From JBBIRM01 sp964517975 (lineage in GTDB: Bacteria > Desulfobacterota > BSN033 > UBA1163), in NCBI GenBank assembly GCA_964517975.1, contig CAZFDM010000218.1, positions 1 through 9,592 of the forward strand: DNA of 9,592 nucleotides. Direction: 5' to 3'. Both the position numbers and the translations under genes were made by a program. This document shows, one piece after another, positions 1 through 6,846 of this stretch. The notes under the pieces were generated by a model, which saw only the letters and a list, made by a program, of their open reading frames with translations, made no database searches and was not told where the DNA came from. Numbering within the stretch: the stretch's first letter is position 1; every line of letters starts with the position of its first letter.

Positions 1-1
1 A

Positions 2-1075
2 AGTGATGTTGCTAAAGGAAATTATGATACTATCCGAGAGATCTTTAATCTCTGTGTTGGTTGTGGCAAATGTGAGGAAGAATGTCCTCGGAACATTCCT
101 ATCTTCAAGATTATGCAAGTTGGGGCAAGCAAAGAGACTTGGAAGGTAAGGGCAGGACGTGGTCCGATTATGGATACCGAAATAAGAACCGTAGGCGCAC
201 CCATTACCTTAGGAACTATTCCTGGAGTTGTCGCCTTAGTAGGATGTTCTAATTTCCCTGATATTCGGGACCTCGCAGAAATTGTTGATGAGTTTGCTCG
301 GAGGAAATATATTGTAGTCGTTTCAGGTTGTACATCGATGGCCGTTGGCATGTGGAAGGATGCCGATGGAAAGACGATCTATGAAAAATATCCTCCTGAA
401 TTTGATGCAGGTGGTGTTGTCAATGTTGGTTCATGCGTGGCAAACAGCCATATCTCAGGTGCTGCCATTAAAATTGCCAATATCTTTGCTGCATTACCTT
501 TAAGAGCCAACTACGAAGTCATGGCCGACTATGTCCTTAACCGAGTTGGAGCAGTCGGCATTGCCTGGGGGGCCTATTCTCAAAAGGCAGCCTCCATTGC
601 TACGGGCTTTAACCGGTTAGGTGTTCCAGTCATCCTTGGCCCCCATTCTTCAAAATATAGACGACTCTATCTTTCAAGAAAGGAAGAAGATGAATGGAAG
701 GTGATGGATGCAAGAAAGAGACAGATTGTAGAAACAGGGGAACCTTCGCCCGAGCACTTAGCCTATGTCTGTGAGACAAAGGAGAAGGCTATGGTGATGA
801 TCCCTAAACTCTGCATCCGGAAGAATGATACACCTCAAGGAAGAGCAATCAAACTGAACCATTACATCTCCCTTTACAAGAAATATATGGGGGGCGGTCT
901 CCCAGAAGACCTTCCCCTCTATGTGAGAAGAGATGCGGATATTCCTCTCGTTTACAAAAAAGAGGTCAAAGCCTATCTAACCCAGATCGGCTGGAAACCT
1001 AAAGAACCAGTCGGACTTCCAACCCTCATTGGGACCTATCCAACCAAGGTTCCGGTGGATTCAGTCATACACTAA
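2..1075 (+). CDS. cdhA: CdhA, CODH catalytic (alpha) subunit of archaeal-type CODH/ACS, C-terminal part, 5' truncated by window edge
   Basis: Interconverts CO and CO2 at a Ni-Fe-S C-cluster in the cytoplasm, the first step of the carbonyl branch. The frame is open from base 2, giving 357 residues, roughly the last half of a protein usually near 750-800 residues. Fragment residues 18-28 form a [4Fe-4S] motif (C-x2-C-x2-C-x3-C-P, bases 53-85), as expected for the second ferredoxin-like motif of CdhA, which bacterial CooS lacks. Three cysteines in GC, SGC and GSC contexts (codons at 245, 329 and 434) match in order and spacing the last three C-cluster ligands of Methanosarcina CdhA, as I remember them. 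The motif SQKAASIATGFNRLG (codons at about 590-634) also fits the family. An internal ATG at 113 is not the start because homology continues upstream of it. The gene ends 16 bases before cdhB. The other C-cluster ligands, including the histidine, lie outside the window. The family call is secure. Confidence 0.95.
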   Translation, partial: SDVAKGNYDTIREIFNLCVGCGKCEEECPRNIPIFKIMQVGASKETWKVRAGRGPIMDTEIRTVGAPITLGTIPGVVALVGCSNFPDIRDLAEIVDEFARRKYIVVVSGCTSMAVGMWKDADGKTIYEKYPPEFDAGGVVNVGSCVANSHISGAAIKIANIFAALPLRANYEVMADYVLNRVGAVGIAWGAYSQKAASIATGFNRLGVPVILGPHSSKYRRLYLSRKEEDEWKVMDARKRQIVETGEPSPEHLAYVCETKEKAMVMIPKLCIRKNDTPQGRAIKLNHYISLYKKYMGGGLPEDLPLYVRRDADIPLVYKKEVKAYLTQIGWKPKEPVGLPTLIGTYPTKVPVDSVIH

Positions 1076-1076
1076 A

Positions 1077-1083
1077 AAGGAGG
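1077..1083 (+). promoter_or_regulatory. Ribosome binding site of cdhB
   Basis: AAGGAGG lies 8 bases before the ATG at 1092, just after the cdhA stop. It decides the cdhB start. The same frame is open back to an ATG at 1029, but that would overlap cdhA by 47 bases and has no comparable site. Confidence 0.85.
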
Positions 1084-1091
1084 AAGAAAAG

Positions 1092-1649
1092 ATGAGTCAG
1101 TTAGCTCCAATGTTGCCCTTTCATCGAGTCAATGTCCTTACAGGAACAAGAACAGCCAGGCTGGTTGAAGACCCTTCAGAATATGCCAAACAAGTTTTAA
1201 AGGCACAGAGGCCTCTTCTTGTTCTTGGTCCACGTTTGATGAAGATTACCTTGGGCGAGAAATTGCTTCTCGAATATGCTCTGGACATTTCAAAGGCTAA
1301 GAATATCCCAACCTGTGCTACCGCCACGGTCAAATCAAAGATGGTAGAATTGGGAGCCATGCCTGACAGTGTCTATGACATTGTTGAGATCATCAATGCC
1401 CTGAAGGATCCAAATTGGAAGGGGGTGAGAAAAGAAGGGAATCATGACCTGGTCATGTTTTTCGGTTTCAGAACCGATCTTGGGGAACAGGGGCTTTCCG
1501 TGCTGAAGCATTTTGCCCCGCACCTTAAGACCATGACCCTTTGCAAATACTATTACCCCCATGCTGATTTTTCTCTCCCCAATTACCGGAAAGATGAACA
1601 GTGGAAGAGTTTCTTGGAGGGTTTAATCGAACACCTGAAGAAAGAATAA
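1092..1649 (+). CDS. cdhB: CdhB, CODH epsilon subunit
   Basis: Small subunit that binds CdhA in the archaeal-type CODH/ACS complex. It has no catalytic centre of its own, and a role in stabilising the complex or in flavin/electron exchange has been proposed for the family. The product is 185 residues, close to the usual 160-190. A Rossmann-like core is visible: a beta strand and glycine turn (PLLVLGPRLMK, about residues 41-51) and a later strand LVMFFGFRTD (about 120-129). The start at 1092 is chosen for its strong ribosome binding site and because the N-terminus then matches the usual size. It lies 16 bases after cdhA and 25 bases before cdhC, so the three are almost certainly co-transcribed. 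This subunit is found with CdhA and not with the bacterial AcsA/CooS type, which supports the archaeal-type classification of the whole CODH. Confidence 0.9.
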   Translation: MSQLAPMLPFHRVNVLTGTRTARLVEDPSEYAKQVLKAQRPLLVLGPRLMKITLGEKLLLEYALDISKAKNIPTCATATVKSKMVELGAMPDSVYDIVEIINALKDPNWKGVRKEGNHDLVMFFGFRTDLGEQGLSVLKHFAPHLKTMTLCKYYYPHADFSLPNYRKDEQWKSFLEGLIEHLKKE

Positions 1650-1660
1650 TCAATCCTACG

Positions 1661-1667
1661 AAAGGAG
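1661..1667 (+). promoter_or_regulatory. Ribosome binding site of cdhC
   Basis: AAAGGAG is 7 bases upstream of the ATG at 1675, in the 25-base gap between cdhB and cdhC. Confidence 0.75.
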
Positions 1668-1674
1668 AAAAAAG

Positions 1675-2919
1675 ATGGAGTTTCATGTTGACATTGGACC
1701 TCAATATGAAGGAGAAGTGATTCGAAAGGAAAACCTCTACATTGAGTTTGGAGGACCAAAGGTTGCCCATAAGTTTGAACTGGCCACAGTCAAAAGCCCC
1801 GATGAAATTGAAAACGAAAAGGTTGAGATCATCGGACCTGACCTGAGTGAACTGGCCCCTTATGACCCTGAGGCGGATAAGGGCGGATCCTATCCTATTG
1901 CCATTTTGATTGATGTGGCAGGAGCCGATTTAGATAAGGATGCAGAGGCTATTATTGAGAGAAAGATTCACATGTACCTTAATTTCATTCAGGGATGGTA
2001 TCATATGAACCAGAGGCAGGACATGTGGGTCAGGGTCAGCACAGATGCTTATAAGAAAGGGTTTACCTCTCTCAAGGAGTTAGGCGAGATCTTTAACTTT
2101 CTATTCACCTCGGAGATGCCTATCATTGAGAAGATTCAAACGACGATCATCACGGATCCGAAAAAAGTGGAAGAACTCTTGCCAGAGGCCTTAAAGAGGT
2201 ATGAGGCAAGAGATGAAAGGGCCCGACAACTTAAGGATGAGGATGTCGATATGTTCTATGGTTGTGTCCTTTGTCAGAGTTTTGCTCCCACCCACTGCTC
2301 CATCATTGCACCCAACCGAATTGCCAATTGCGGAGCCATCAACTGGTTTGACGGTCGGGCGGCTGCAAAGATTGACCCCGAAGGGCCTATCTTCGCGATC
2401 GAGAAAGGAGAATTAATCGATCCTGCTAAGGGAGAGTATGAGGGAGTCAATAAAGTGGTGGCGGAAAAGTCCTTAGGGACATATGACCGGGTTTATCTCT
2501 ATAGCGCTTTTGAGCATCCCCATACCTCATGTGGTTGTTTCCAGGCAATCGTCTTTTATATTCCTGAAGTTGATGCATTTGGTATTGTGAATAGGGAATA
2601 CAAGGGGGAGACCGTTATTGGAATCACCTTCTCCCGTATGGCAGGTGAAACCTCAGGAGGAAAACAGATAGAAGGAAGGTTAGGGACCGGGCTTGAGCAA
2701 CTTCGTTCTCCAAAATTTATTCAGGCAGATGGGGGTCTGGCAAGAATCGTCTGGATGCCCAAAGAGATTAAGGAGAGGTTCAGAGATGTCCTTGAAGCAA
2801 AGGGCCTATACGATAAGATTGCTACTGAAGAGGATGCAAAAAACCCAGATGAATTAACTGCCTTCTTAGAGAAGGTTGGACATCCATGGTTAAAAGGGGA
2901 GGTGGAACTCCCGACATAG
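1675..2919 (+). CDS. cdhC: CdhC, acetyl-CoA synthase (beta subunit), short archaeal-type form
   Basis: Condenses CO, a methyl group from the corrinoid protein and CoA into acetyl-CoA at the Ni-Ni-[4Fe-4S] A-cluster. It may run in reverse during acetate oxidation. The product is 414 residues, so it corresponds to the middle and C-terminal domains of Moorella AcsB (729 residues) and lacks the N-terminal CODH-binding domain, as archaeal CdhC does. A-cluster ligands visible are C197, C200, C219 and the C286-G287-C288 tripeptide that chelates the distal nickel; F203 sits where the active-site Phe512 of AcsB lies. The distances C197 to C219 (22) and C197 to C286 (89) equal those from Cys506 to Cys528 and Cys595 in Moorella. 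The remaining cluster cysteine is odd: the position equivalent to Cys518 is Ser209, with a cysteine one residue earlier (C208, in THCSII). Identity is secure; the effect of that shift is unknown. Confidence 0.95.
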   Translation: MEFHVDIGPQYEGEVIRKENLYIEFGGPKVAHKFELATVKSPDEIENEKVEIIGPDLSELAPYDPEADKGGSYPIAILIDVAGADLDKDAEAIIERKIHMYLNFIQGWYHMNQRQDMWVRVSTDAYKKGFTSLKELGEIFNFLFTSEMPIIEKIQTTIITDPKKVEELLPEALKRYEARDERARQLKDEDVDMFYGCVLCQSFAPTHCSIIAPNRIANCGAINWFDGRAAAKIDPEGPIFAIEKGELIDPAKGEYEGVNKVVAEKSLGTYDRVYLYSAFEHPHTSCGCFQAIVFYIPEVDAFGIVNREYKGETVIGITFSRMAGETSGGKQIEGRLGTGLEQLRSPKFIQADGGLARIVWMPKEIKERFRDVLEAKGLYDKIATEEDAKNPDELTAFLEKVGHPWLKGEVELPT

Positions 2920-2921
2920 AT

Positions 2922-2979
2922 CGTGATCGTGACCGTGTCCGTGTCAGGTCTCCAAACATGGATCACGGACACGGTCACG
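2922..2979 (+). repeat. Hexamer-built inverted repeat (16-bp perfect stem, 20-base loop) between cdhC and acsC
   Basis: Bases 2928-2943 (CGTGACCGTGTCCGTG) are perfectly complementary to 2964-2979. The left arm is part of four tandem 6-base units of the form CGTGWY (2922-2945); the right arm carries three such units on the opposite strand. No run of T follows the stem, so it is a poor intrinsic terminator. The stem ends 28 bases before the acsC ATG and leaves its ribosome binding site free. Possible roles are transcript stabilisation or processing, partial attenuation, or simply a dispersed palindromic repeat. The structure is certain; the role is not. Confidence 0.85.
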
Positions 2980-2994
2980 TTATTCTCAAATAAA

Positions 2995-3001
2995 GAGGAG
3001 G
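2995..3001 (+). promoter_or_regulatory. Ribosome binding site of acsC
   Basis: GAGGAGG lies 6 bases before the ATG at 3008. It is a strong site just downstream of the hairpin. Confidence 0.8.
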
Positions 3002-3007
3002 TGTAGT

Positions 3008-4369
3008 ATGCCAATATCAGGATCTGAAATAGTCAAAATGCTTCCAGGGAGAAAACCTTGTAAGGACTGTGGTTTCCCAACTTGCTTTGCCTTTGCCATG
3101 AAGTTAGCAACGGGTGGGGCATCCTTAGACAAATGTCCTTATCTCTCTGCAGAGGTGAAAGCAAAACTTGAAGACCTCTTGGCACCAGCCATTAAACTTG
3201 TAACCATAGGCACTGGGAATAATAAGGTGGAGATTGGAAATGAAGAGGTGATTTATCGGCATGAAAAAACCTATGTCCATCCACCAGGAATGGCCATCCT
3301 CATTTCAGATAAAGAGAGTGAGGCAAAGGTTGATGAAAAGATCAAGAAGATTAAAGAACTCCAATTCCCCTGGGTTGGACTGACGCTTAAGGCGGATTTG
3401 ATCGCCCTTCAGTTTGAATCCGGAGATAAGAACAAATTCCTTGGCCTGGTAAAAAAGGTTGTCAATTCTACAGACCTTGGAATGATTATTATCTCGCAGG
3501 ACCTGGATGCTCTGTTCTCAGCCCGTGATCTCTGTGCTGAAAGAAAGCCTCTGCTCTACCCCATCACAAAGGAGAACATCGACCAAGCCATACCAAAATT
3601 GAAAGAGAAACCAACTCCTGTGGGTGTTCGGGGAGCAAGCATTGAGGAATTAATTCCATTGACCATCAAACTAAAAGAGGCCAAACTGGATGATGCCGTC
3701 TTAGACCCTGGGTCTAAAAACCTATTGGAAGCCATCAAAGACCAGACCTTTATCCGGAGGGCGGCTTTGAAACAAGGGTTTAGACCCTTAGGATATCCAA
3801 CGATTGCCTTTCCCTGCTTCATCGCAAAGGATGGAATAAAGGAGATTTTGGCAGCATCGGTCTTCATAAACAAATTTGCTGCCATCATTGTCCTTTCAGA
3901 TTTCGACCAATATACTCTTCTTCCCTTACTAGTCCAACGCCTAAATATCTATACCGATCCTCGTTTCCCAATGGCTGTTGAGGAAAAATATTATGAGATA
4001 GGAACCCCCGATGAGAATGCTCCCGTGCTGGTCACCTCCAATTGGGCCCTCACCTATTTTATCGTTTCCTCAGCCATTGAAGCCACTAAAATCCCAGCCT
4101 ACCTCTGTGTCAAAGACGCAGAAGGACTGGGGGTTCTTACCGGCTGGGCAGCAGGCAAATTTACAGGGGATCAAGTAGGTGCAATGGTGAAGAAATCAGG
4201 GATTGAAAGTAAGGTCAAAAATAAGAAACTCGTGATCCCTGGAAGAGTGGCAAGAATTAAAGGCGAACTGGAGGATGCCCTTCCAGGTTGGGAGGTGGTG
4301 GTGGGTCCAAGAGAGGCCTCTGGGATTGGGGCTTTTCTCCCAGAATATGTTAAGACCTTAAGGAGATGA
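3008..4369 (+). CDS. acsC: Corrinoid iron-sulfur protein large (gamma) subunit, AcsC/CdhE
   Basis: Carries the methyl group on a cobamide from methyl-tetrahydro(methano)pterin or methyl-THF to the A-cluster of CdhC. The product is 453 residues, the normal length. The N-terminal [4Fe-4S] domain has C18-x2-C21-x4-C26-x16-C43; this cluster reactivates oxidised Co(II). A TIM-barrel-like middle follows (about 60-310). The C-terminal corrinoid-binding domain includes TSNWALTYF (residues about 346-354), the AAGKFTGDQV stretch and the closing GPREASGIGAFLPEY. The partner small subunit (AcsD/CdhD), which forms the heterodimer in all known systems, is not in this window and must be encoded nearby or elsewhere. 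The stop overlaps the next start by four bases (ATGA at 4366), implying translational coupling to the NuoE-like gene. The 88-base gap before this gene is the largest spacer in the operon and holds the hairpin. Confidence 0.95.
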   Translation: MPISGSEIVKMLPGRKPCKDCGFPTCFAFAMKLATGGASLDKCPYLSAEVKAKLEDLLAPAIKLVTIGTGNNKVEIGNEEVIYRHEKTYVHPPGMAILISDKESEAKVDEKIKKIKELQFPWVGLTLKADLIALQFESGDKNKFLGLVKKVVNSTDLGMIIISQDLDALFSARDLCAERKPLLYPITKENIDQAIPKLKEKPTPVGVRGASIEELIPLTIKLKEAKLDDAVLDPGSKNLLEAIKDQTFIRRAALKQGFRPLGYPTIAFPCFIAKDGIKEILAASVFINKFAAIIVLSDFDQYTLLPLLVQRLNIYTDPRFPMAVEEKYYEIGTPDENAPVLVTSNWALTYFIVSSAIEATKIPAYLCVKDAEGLGVLTGWAAGKFTGDQVGAMVKKSGIESKVKNKKLVIPGRVARIKGELEDALPGWEVVVGPREASGIGAFLPEYVKTLRR

Positions 4370-4866
4370 AAGAGAAGGAAGAGGGCTTTTCGGCTGAAAA
4401 GCTCTCTACGATACTTGAAAAGTTTAGAAATGAGGGAAACGGTTTAATCCCTATCCTGCTTAAAGTTCAGAAAGAATTTGGATATCTTCCAAAAGAAGCA
4501 ATGGAATGGGTAGCGAATTTTCTCGGGATTAAACCCATCCAGGTCTGGGAAGTTGCTACCTTCTTCAACCAATTTCGATTAACCCCCCTTGGTAAAAACC
4601 ATATTAAGGTGTGTATGGGGACTGCCTGTCATCTGGCAGGGGGTAAATTAGTCTTAGAGGCTTTGGAGAGGGAACTTAACATTAAGGTCGGGCAGACCTC
4701 AGAGGATGGACAATTTAGCCTTGAACGGGTGGCCTGTATTGGCTGTTGTATGTTAGCTCCTGTCACGGTCATAAAGGACAAAATATATCCCAAGATGTCC
4801 CCTTTTAAAGTAGAGGAATCATTAATTCCTTATCGACAGGAAAAAAAAGAGGAAATTGACATTTAA
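4366..4866 (+). CDS. NuoE/HydC-like [2Fe-2S] thioredoxin-fold subunit
   Basis: Small electron-transfer subunit of NADH-linked complexes (complex I NuoE, NAD-dependent formate dehydrogenase gamma subunit, bifurcating hydrogenase HydC). The product is 166 residues, typical length. An N-terminal helical part (about 10-75, including VWEVATFFNQF) precedes the thioredoxin-like domain. The [2Fe-2S] ligands are C83-x4-C88 and C124-x3-C128, with an additional C127. It begins inside the acsC stop through an ATGA overlap. AAGGAG abuts the ATG with no spacer, so reinitiation by ribosomes leaving acsC is likely; no other in-frame start exists upstream because of a stop at 4351-4353. Together with the following NuoF-like gene it should form an NADH-oxidising or NAD-reducing module. 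Which larger complex it serves cannot be read from the sequence; its place in the operon points to CODH/ACS or the methyl branch. Confidence 0.9.
   Translation: MKEKEEGFSAEKLSTILEKFRNEGNGLIPILLKVQKEFGYLPKEAMEWVANFLGIKPIQVWEVATFFNQFRLTPLGKNHIKVCMGTACHLAGGKLVLEALERELNIKVGQTSEDGQFSLERVACIGCCMLAPVTVIKDKIYPKMSPFKVEESLIPYRQEKKEEIDI
4849..4852 (+). promoter_or_regulatory. Probable ribosome binding site for the TTG start of the NuoF-like gene
   Basis: GAGG within an A-rich stretch is only 3 bases before the TTG at 4856. The alternative in-frame ATG at 4880 has no purine-rich GGAG-type site before it. The residues coded from 4856 (MTFNEIKKMAKAQWEEL) resemble the usual N-terminal helix of HymB-like proteins, which favours TTG. 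Confidence 0.45.
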
Positions 4867-6787
4867 TGAGATTAAAAAAATGGCTAAGGCCCAGTGGGAG
4901 GAGCTCCAGGCCTCTCCCCATATCCTCGTTGGAACAGCGACCTGTGGAAGGGCTGCAGGGGCTTTGGATGTCATAGAAGCCTTTAAAACGGAATTATCAA
5001 GACAGAATATCCAGGCACCCATTATTGAAGTAGGATGTATTGGGTTATGTTATGCTGAGCCTTTAGTGATCATCTCCAAACCAGAATCCCTCCGAATTGT
5101 CTATCACAATATCACTCCAGATCTGGTTTCTCGCCTTGTGGAAGGTTATCTCCTAAGCGATGATCCCTGTCTCGAGCTTGCCTTAGGAACACTGGAGGTA
5201 AATGGAGAAAAGGCTCCCTATATACCCGAACTCGTAAGATTTGAACATGAACTTCGTCTTATCCTTCGCAATTGTGGTTATATCGATCCTGAAAATATCC
5301 ATCACTACATAGTAAATGGGGGTTTTGTCGCCCTTGAGAAGGCTCTAAAGATGTCTCCAGAGAAGATCATTGAAGAAGTAAAAAGTTCAGGGCTTCGGGG
5401 AAGAGGTGGGGCGGGATATCCTACAGGGGTCAAATGGGAGTTATGTCATAATGCTGAAGGGAGAACAAAATATGTTGTTTGTAATGCCGATGAGGGGGAT
5501 CCTGGTGCCTTTATGGATAGGGTGATCTTAGAGAGTGACCCCTTTGAGGTCATAGAAGGGATGATCATTGCTGGCTATGCAATTGGGGCTCAGATAGGTT
5601 ATATTTATGTTAGAGCCGAGTATCCATTGGCTATTGAGCGGATTAAAAAGGCTATCCTCCAAGGAGAGGAAGTGGGGATATTAGGAGACGATATCCTTGG
5701 AAGGGGGTTTAATTTTCATATTAAGATTGCCGAGGGGGCAGGTGCCTTTGTCTCCGGTGAAGCAACCGCATTGGTTTCAGCCATAGAGGGGAGAAGAAGT
5801 GAACCAAGAGTCAGGCCTCCTCGTCTTACAGAGTCTGGATTATGGGGAAACCCTACCCTTCTCAATAATGTTAAGACCTTTTCCTATATCCCATTGATCA
5901 TTAAGGATGGGGCAGATAAGTTTACATCCATTGGGACAGATTACAGCAAAGGAACTGCAGTCTTTACGCTTGCAGGGAAAGTTCAGTACCCTGGTCTTAC
6001 AGAGGTTCCAATGGGAACCACTCTGAGAAAACTCGTTTTTGACATTGCAGGTGGGATGCGCAATGGGAAACAATTTAAGGCGGTCCAGATTGGAGGTCCC
6101 TCAGGAGGTTGTATTCCAGAAAGCCTAATCGACATCCCCATTGATTTCGACTCCCTTCAGGAGGCAGGTTCCATGATGGGCTCGGGTGGAATGATCTTTA
6201 TGGATGAGGAGGATTGCGCGGTGGATACAGCACGATTCTTTCTTGACTTTACCACAAAAGAATCCTGTGGGAAATGTACGATGTGTCGGATGGGAACGTT
6301 ACACCTCCTTAGCATTCTGGAAGATATCTGCACAGGGAAAGCTAAACCCGAGGATTTGGAACTCCTCCAAGAATTATCTGAGGATGTCAAAATGGGCTCC
6401 CTCTGTGGACTGGGTCGTTCAGCCCCCAATCCAATCCTGACAACCCTCCGTTACTTTGGCGATGAATACAGGGCCCACATCCTCGAAAGGCGTTGCCCTG
6501 CCTTAGTCTGCAAGGATTTGATCGCCTACTTCATTCTTCCTGAGAAATGTGATCGGGCCTGTGAACATTGTATTCTGGTCTGTCCTACCGAAGCGATTAA
6601 GGGGAGAAAGGGAGAGATCAAAGTCATCGATCAAGAAAAGTGTTCAAAATGTGGCACATGTCTTGAAGTCTGCCCAAAAGAATATCACGCTGTAATTAAA
6701 GTATCACCAATCAGTAAACTTTCTTCTGCTGAAGCTGGAAATGACCATAACCGTCACTCCCGCGAAGGCAGGAGTCCAGAAACATAA
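4856..6787 (+). CDS. NuoF/HymB-like NADH dehydrogenase flavoprotein with C-terminal 2[4Fe-4S] domain
   Basis: NADH-binding FMN subunit of a complex I- or bifurcating-hydrogenase-like module; moves electrons between NAD(H), FMN and FeS clusters. The product is 643 residues. In order: an N-terminal thioredoxin-like domain (about 20-100) with C30, C61 and C65; the NADH loop GRGGAGYPTGVKW (182-194); the FMN site NADEGDPGAFMDR (210-222); an SLBB-like region (about 370-430); a [4Fe-4S] site C471-x2-C474-x2-C477 with C517; and a ferredoxin-like tail with C565-x3-C569-x2-C572-x3-C576 and C596-x2-C599-x2-C602-x3-C606. Oddities: the first [2Fe-2S] cysteine is replaced (V25), the first ferredoxin motif has one extra residue, and about the last 12 residues and the stop come from a palindromic repeat. 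It overlaps the NuoE-like gene by 11 bases with a TTG start; ATG 4880 is the alternative. No NuoG/HydA partner is present. Confidence 0.9.
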   Translation: MTFNEIKKMAKAQWEELQASPHILVGTATCGRAAGALDVIEAFKTELSRQNIQAPIIEVGCIGLCYAEPLVIISKPESLRIVYHNITPDLVSRLVEGYLLSDDPCLELALGTLEVNGEKAPYIPELVRFEHELRLILRNCGYIDPENIHHYIVNGGFVALEKALKMSPEKIIEEVKSSGLRGRGGAGYPTGVKWELCHNAEGRTKYVVCNADEGDPGAFMDRVILESDPFEVIEGMIIAGYAIGAQIGYIYVRAEYPLAIERIKKAILQGEEVGILGDDILGRGFNFHIKIAEGAGAFVSGEATALVSAIEGRRSEPRVRPPRLTESGLWGNPTLLNNVKTFSYIPLIIKDGADKFTSIGTDYSKGTAVFTLAGKVQYPGLTEVPMGTTLRKLVFDIAGGMRNGKQFKAVQIGGPSGGCIPESLIDIPIDFDSLQEAGSMMGSGGMIFMDEEDCAVDTARFFLDFTTKESCGKCTMCRMGTLHLLSILEDICTGKAKPEDLELLQELSEDVKMGSLCGLGRSAPNPILTTLRYFGDEYRAHILERRCPALVCKDLIAYFILPEKCDRACEHCILVCPTEAIKGRKGEIKVIDQEKCSKCGTCLEVCPKEYHAVIKVSPISKLSSAEAGNDHNRHSREGRSPET

Positions 6788-6819
6788 AAAATCTGGATTC
6801 CTGCTTTCGCAGGAATGAC
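6753..6819 (+). repeat. Dispersed palindromic repeat (VIPAKAGIQ type) fused to the 3' end of the NuoF-like gene
   Basis: Bases 6753-6780 pair with 6792-6819: 24 of 28 positions are Watson-Crick and two more are G-U in RNA, with an 11-base loop. The arm motif (GTCACTCCCGCGAAGGC and the TCCTGC-TTTCGC-AGGAATGAC counterpart) is the one familiar from many proteobacterial genomes, whose reading frames give RHSREGRSPE or VIPAKAGIQ. The TAA stop of the NuoF-like gene (6785-6787) lies in the loop, so the left arm is translated. The RNA hairpin also lies between this gene and the CooC pair and could protect or define the 3' end of the upstream message. There is no following T run, so it is not a classical terminator. 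Confidence 0.85.
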
Positions 6820-6846
6820 TTGAAGGATCATTGAGGTTTAGAAAAA

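Noticed and set aside
1029..1091. Longer start for cdhB at ATG 1029
   Set aside because: It would overlap cdhA by 47 bases and lacks a ribosome binding site, whereas ATG 1092 has AAGGAGG at the right distance.
2281..2310. Frameshift or indel explaining the odd cysteine in CdhC
   Set aside because: Spacing of all flanking A-cluster cysteines is preserved and the frame stays open, so an indel cannot explain it; only substitutions could.
2201..2416. 71-codon + strand reading frame inside cdhC
   Set aside because: It lies fully within the A-cluster coding region in another frame, with no recognisable motif; a shadow.
2928..2990. Hairpin as an intrinsic terminator after cdhC
   Set aside because: The stem is strong but no T run follows (TTATTCTCAAA), and the next gene belongs to the same pathway.
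3556..3888. 110-codon minus-strand reading frame opposite acsC
   Set aside because: It is antisense to conserved corrinoid-protein sequence with no family resemblance or ribosome binding site; a shadow, as are the other minus-strand frames.
4866..4868. ATG overlapping the NuoE-like stop (TAATG) as start of the NuoF-like gene
   Set aside because: It is out of frame with the NuoF-like coding sequence; TTG 4856 or ATG 4880 are the in-frame choices.
6753..6830. Palindrome after the NuoF-like gene as an intrinsic terminator
   Set aside because: No U tract follows, and the arms match a dispersed repeat family; an effect on transcript ends remains possible.
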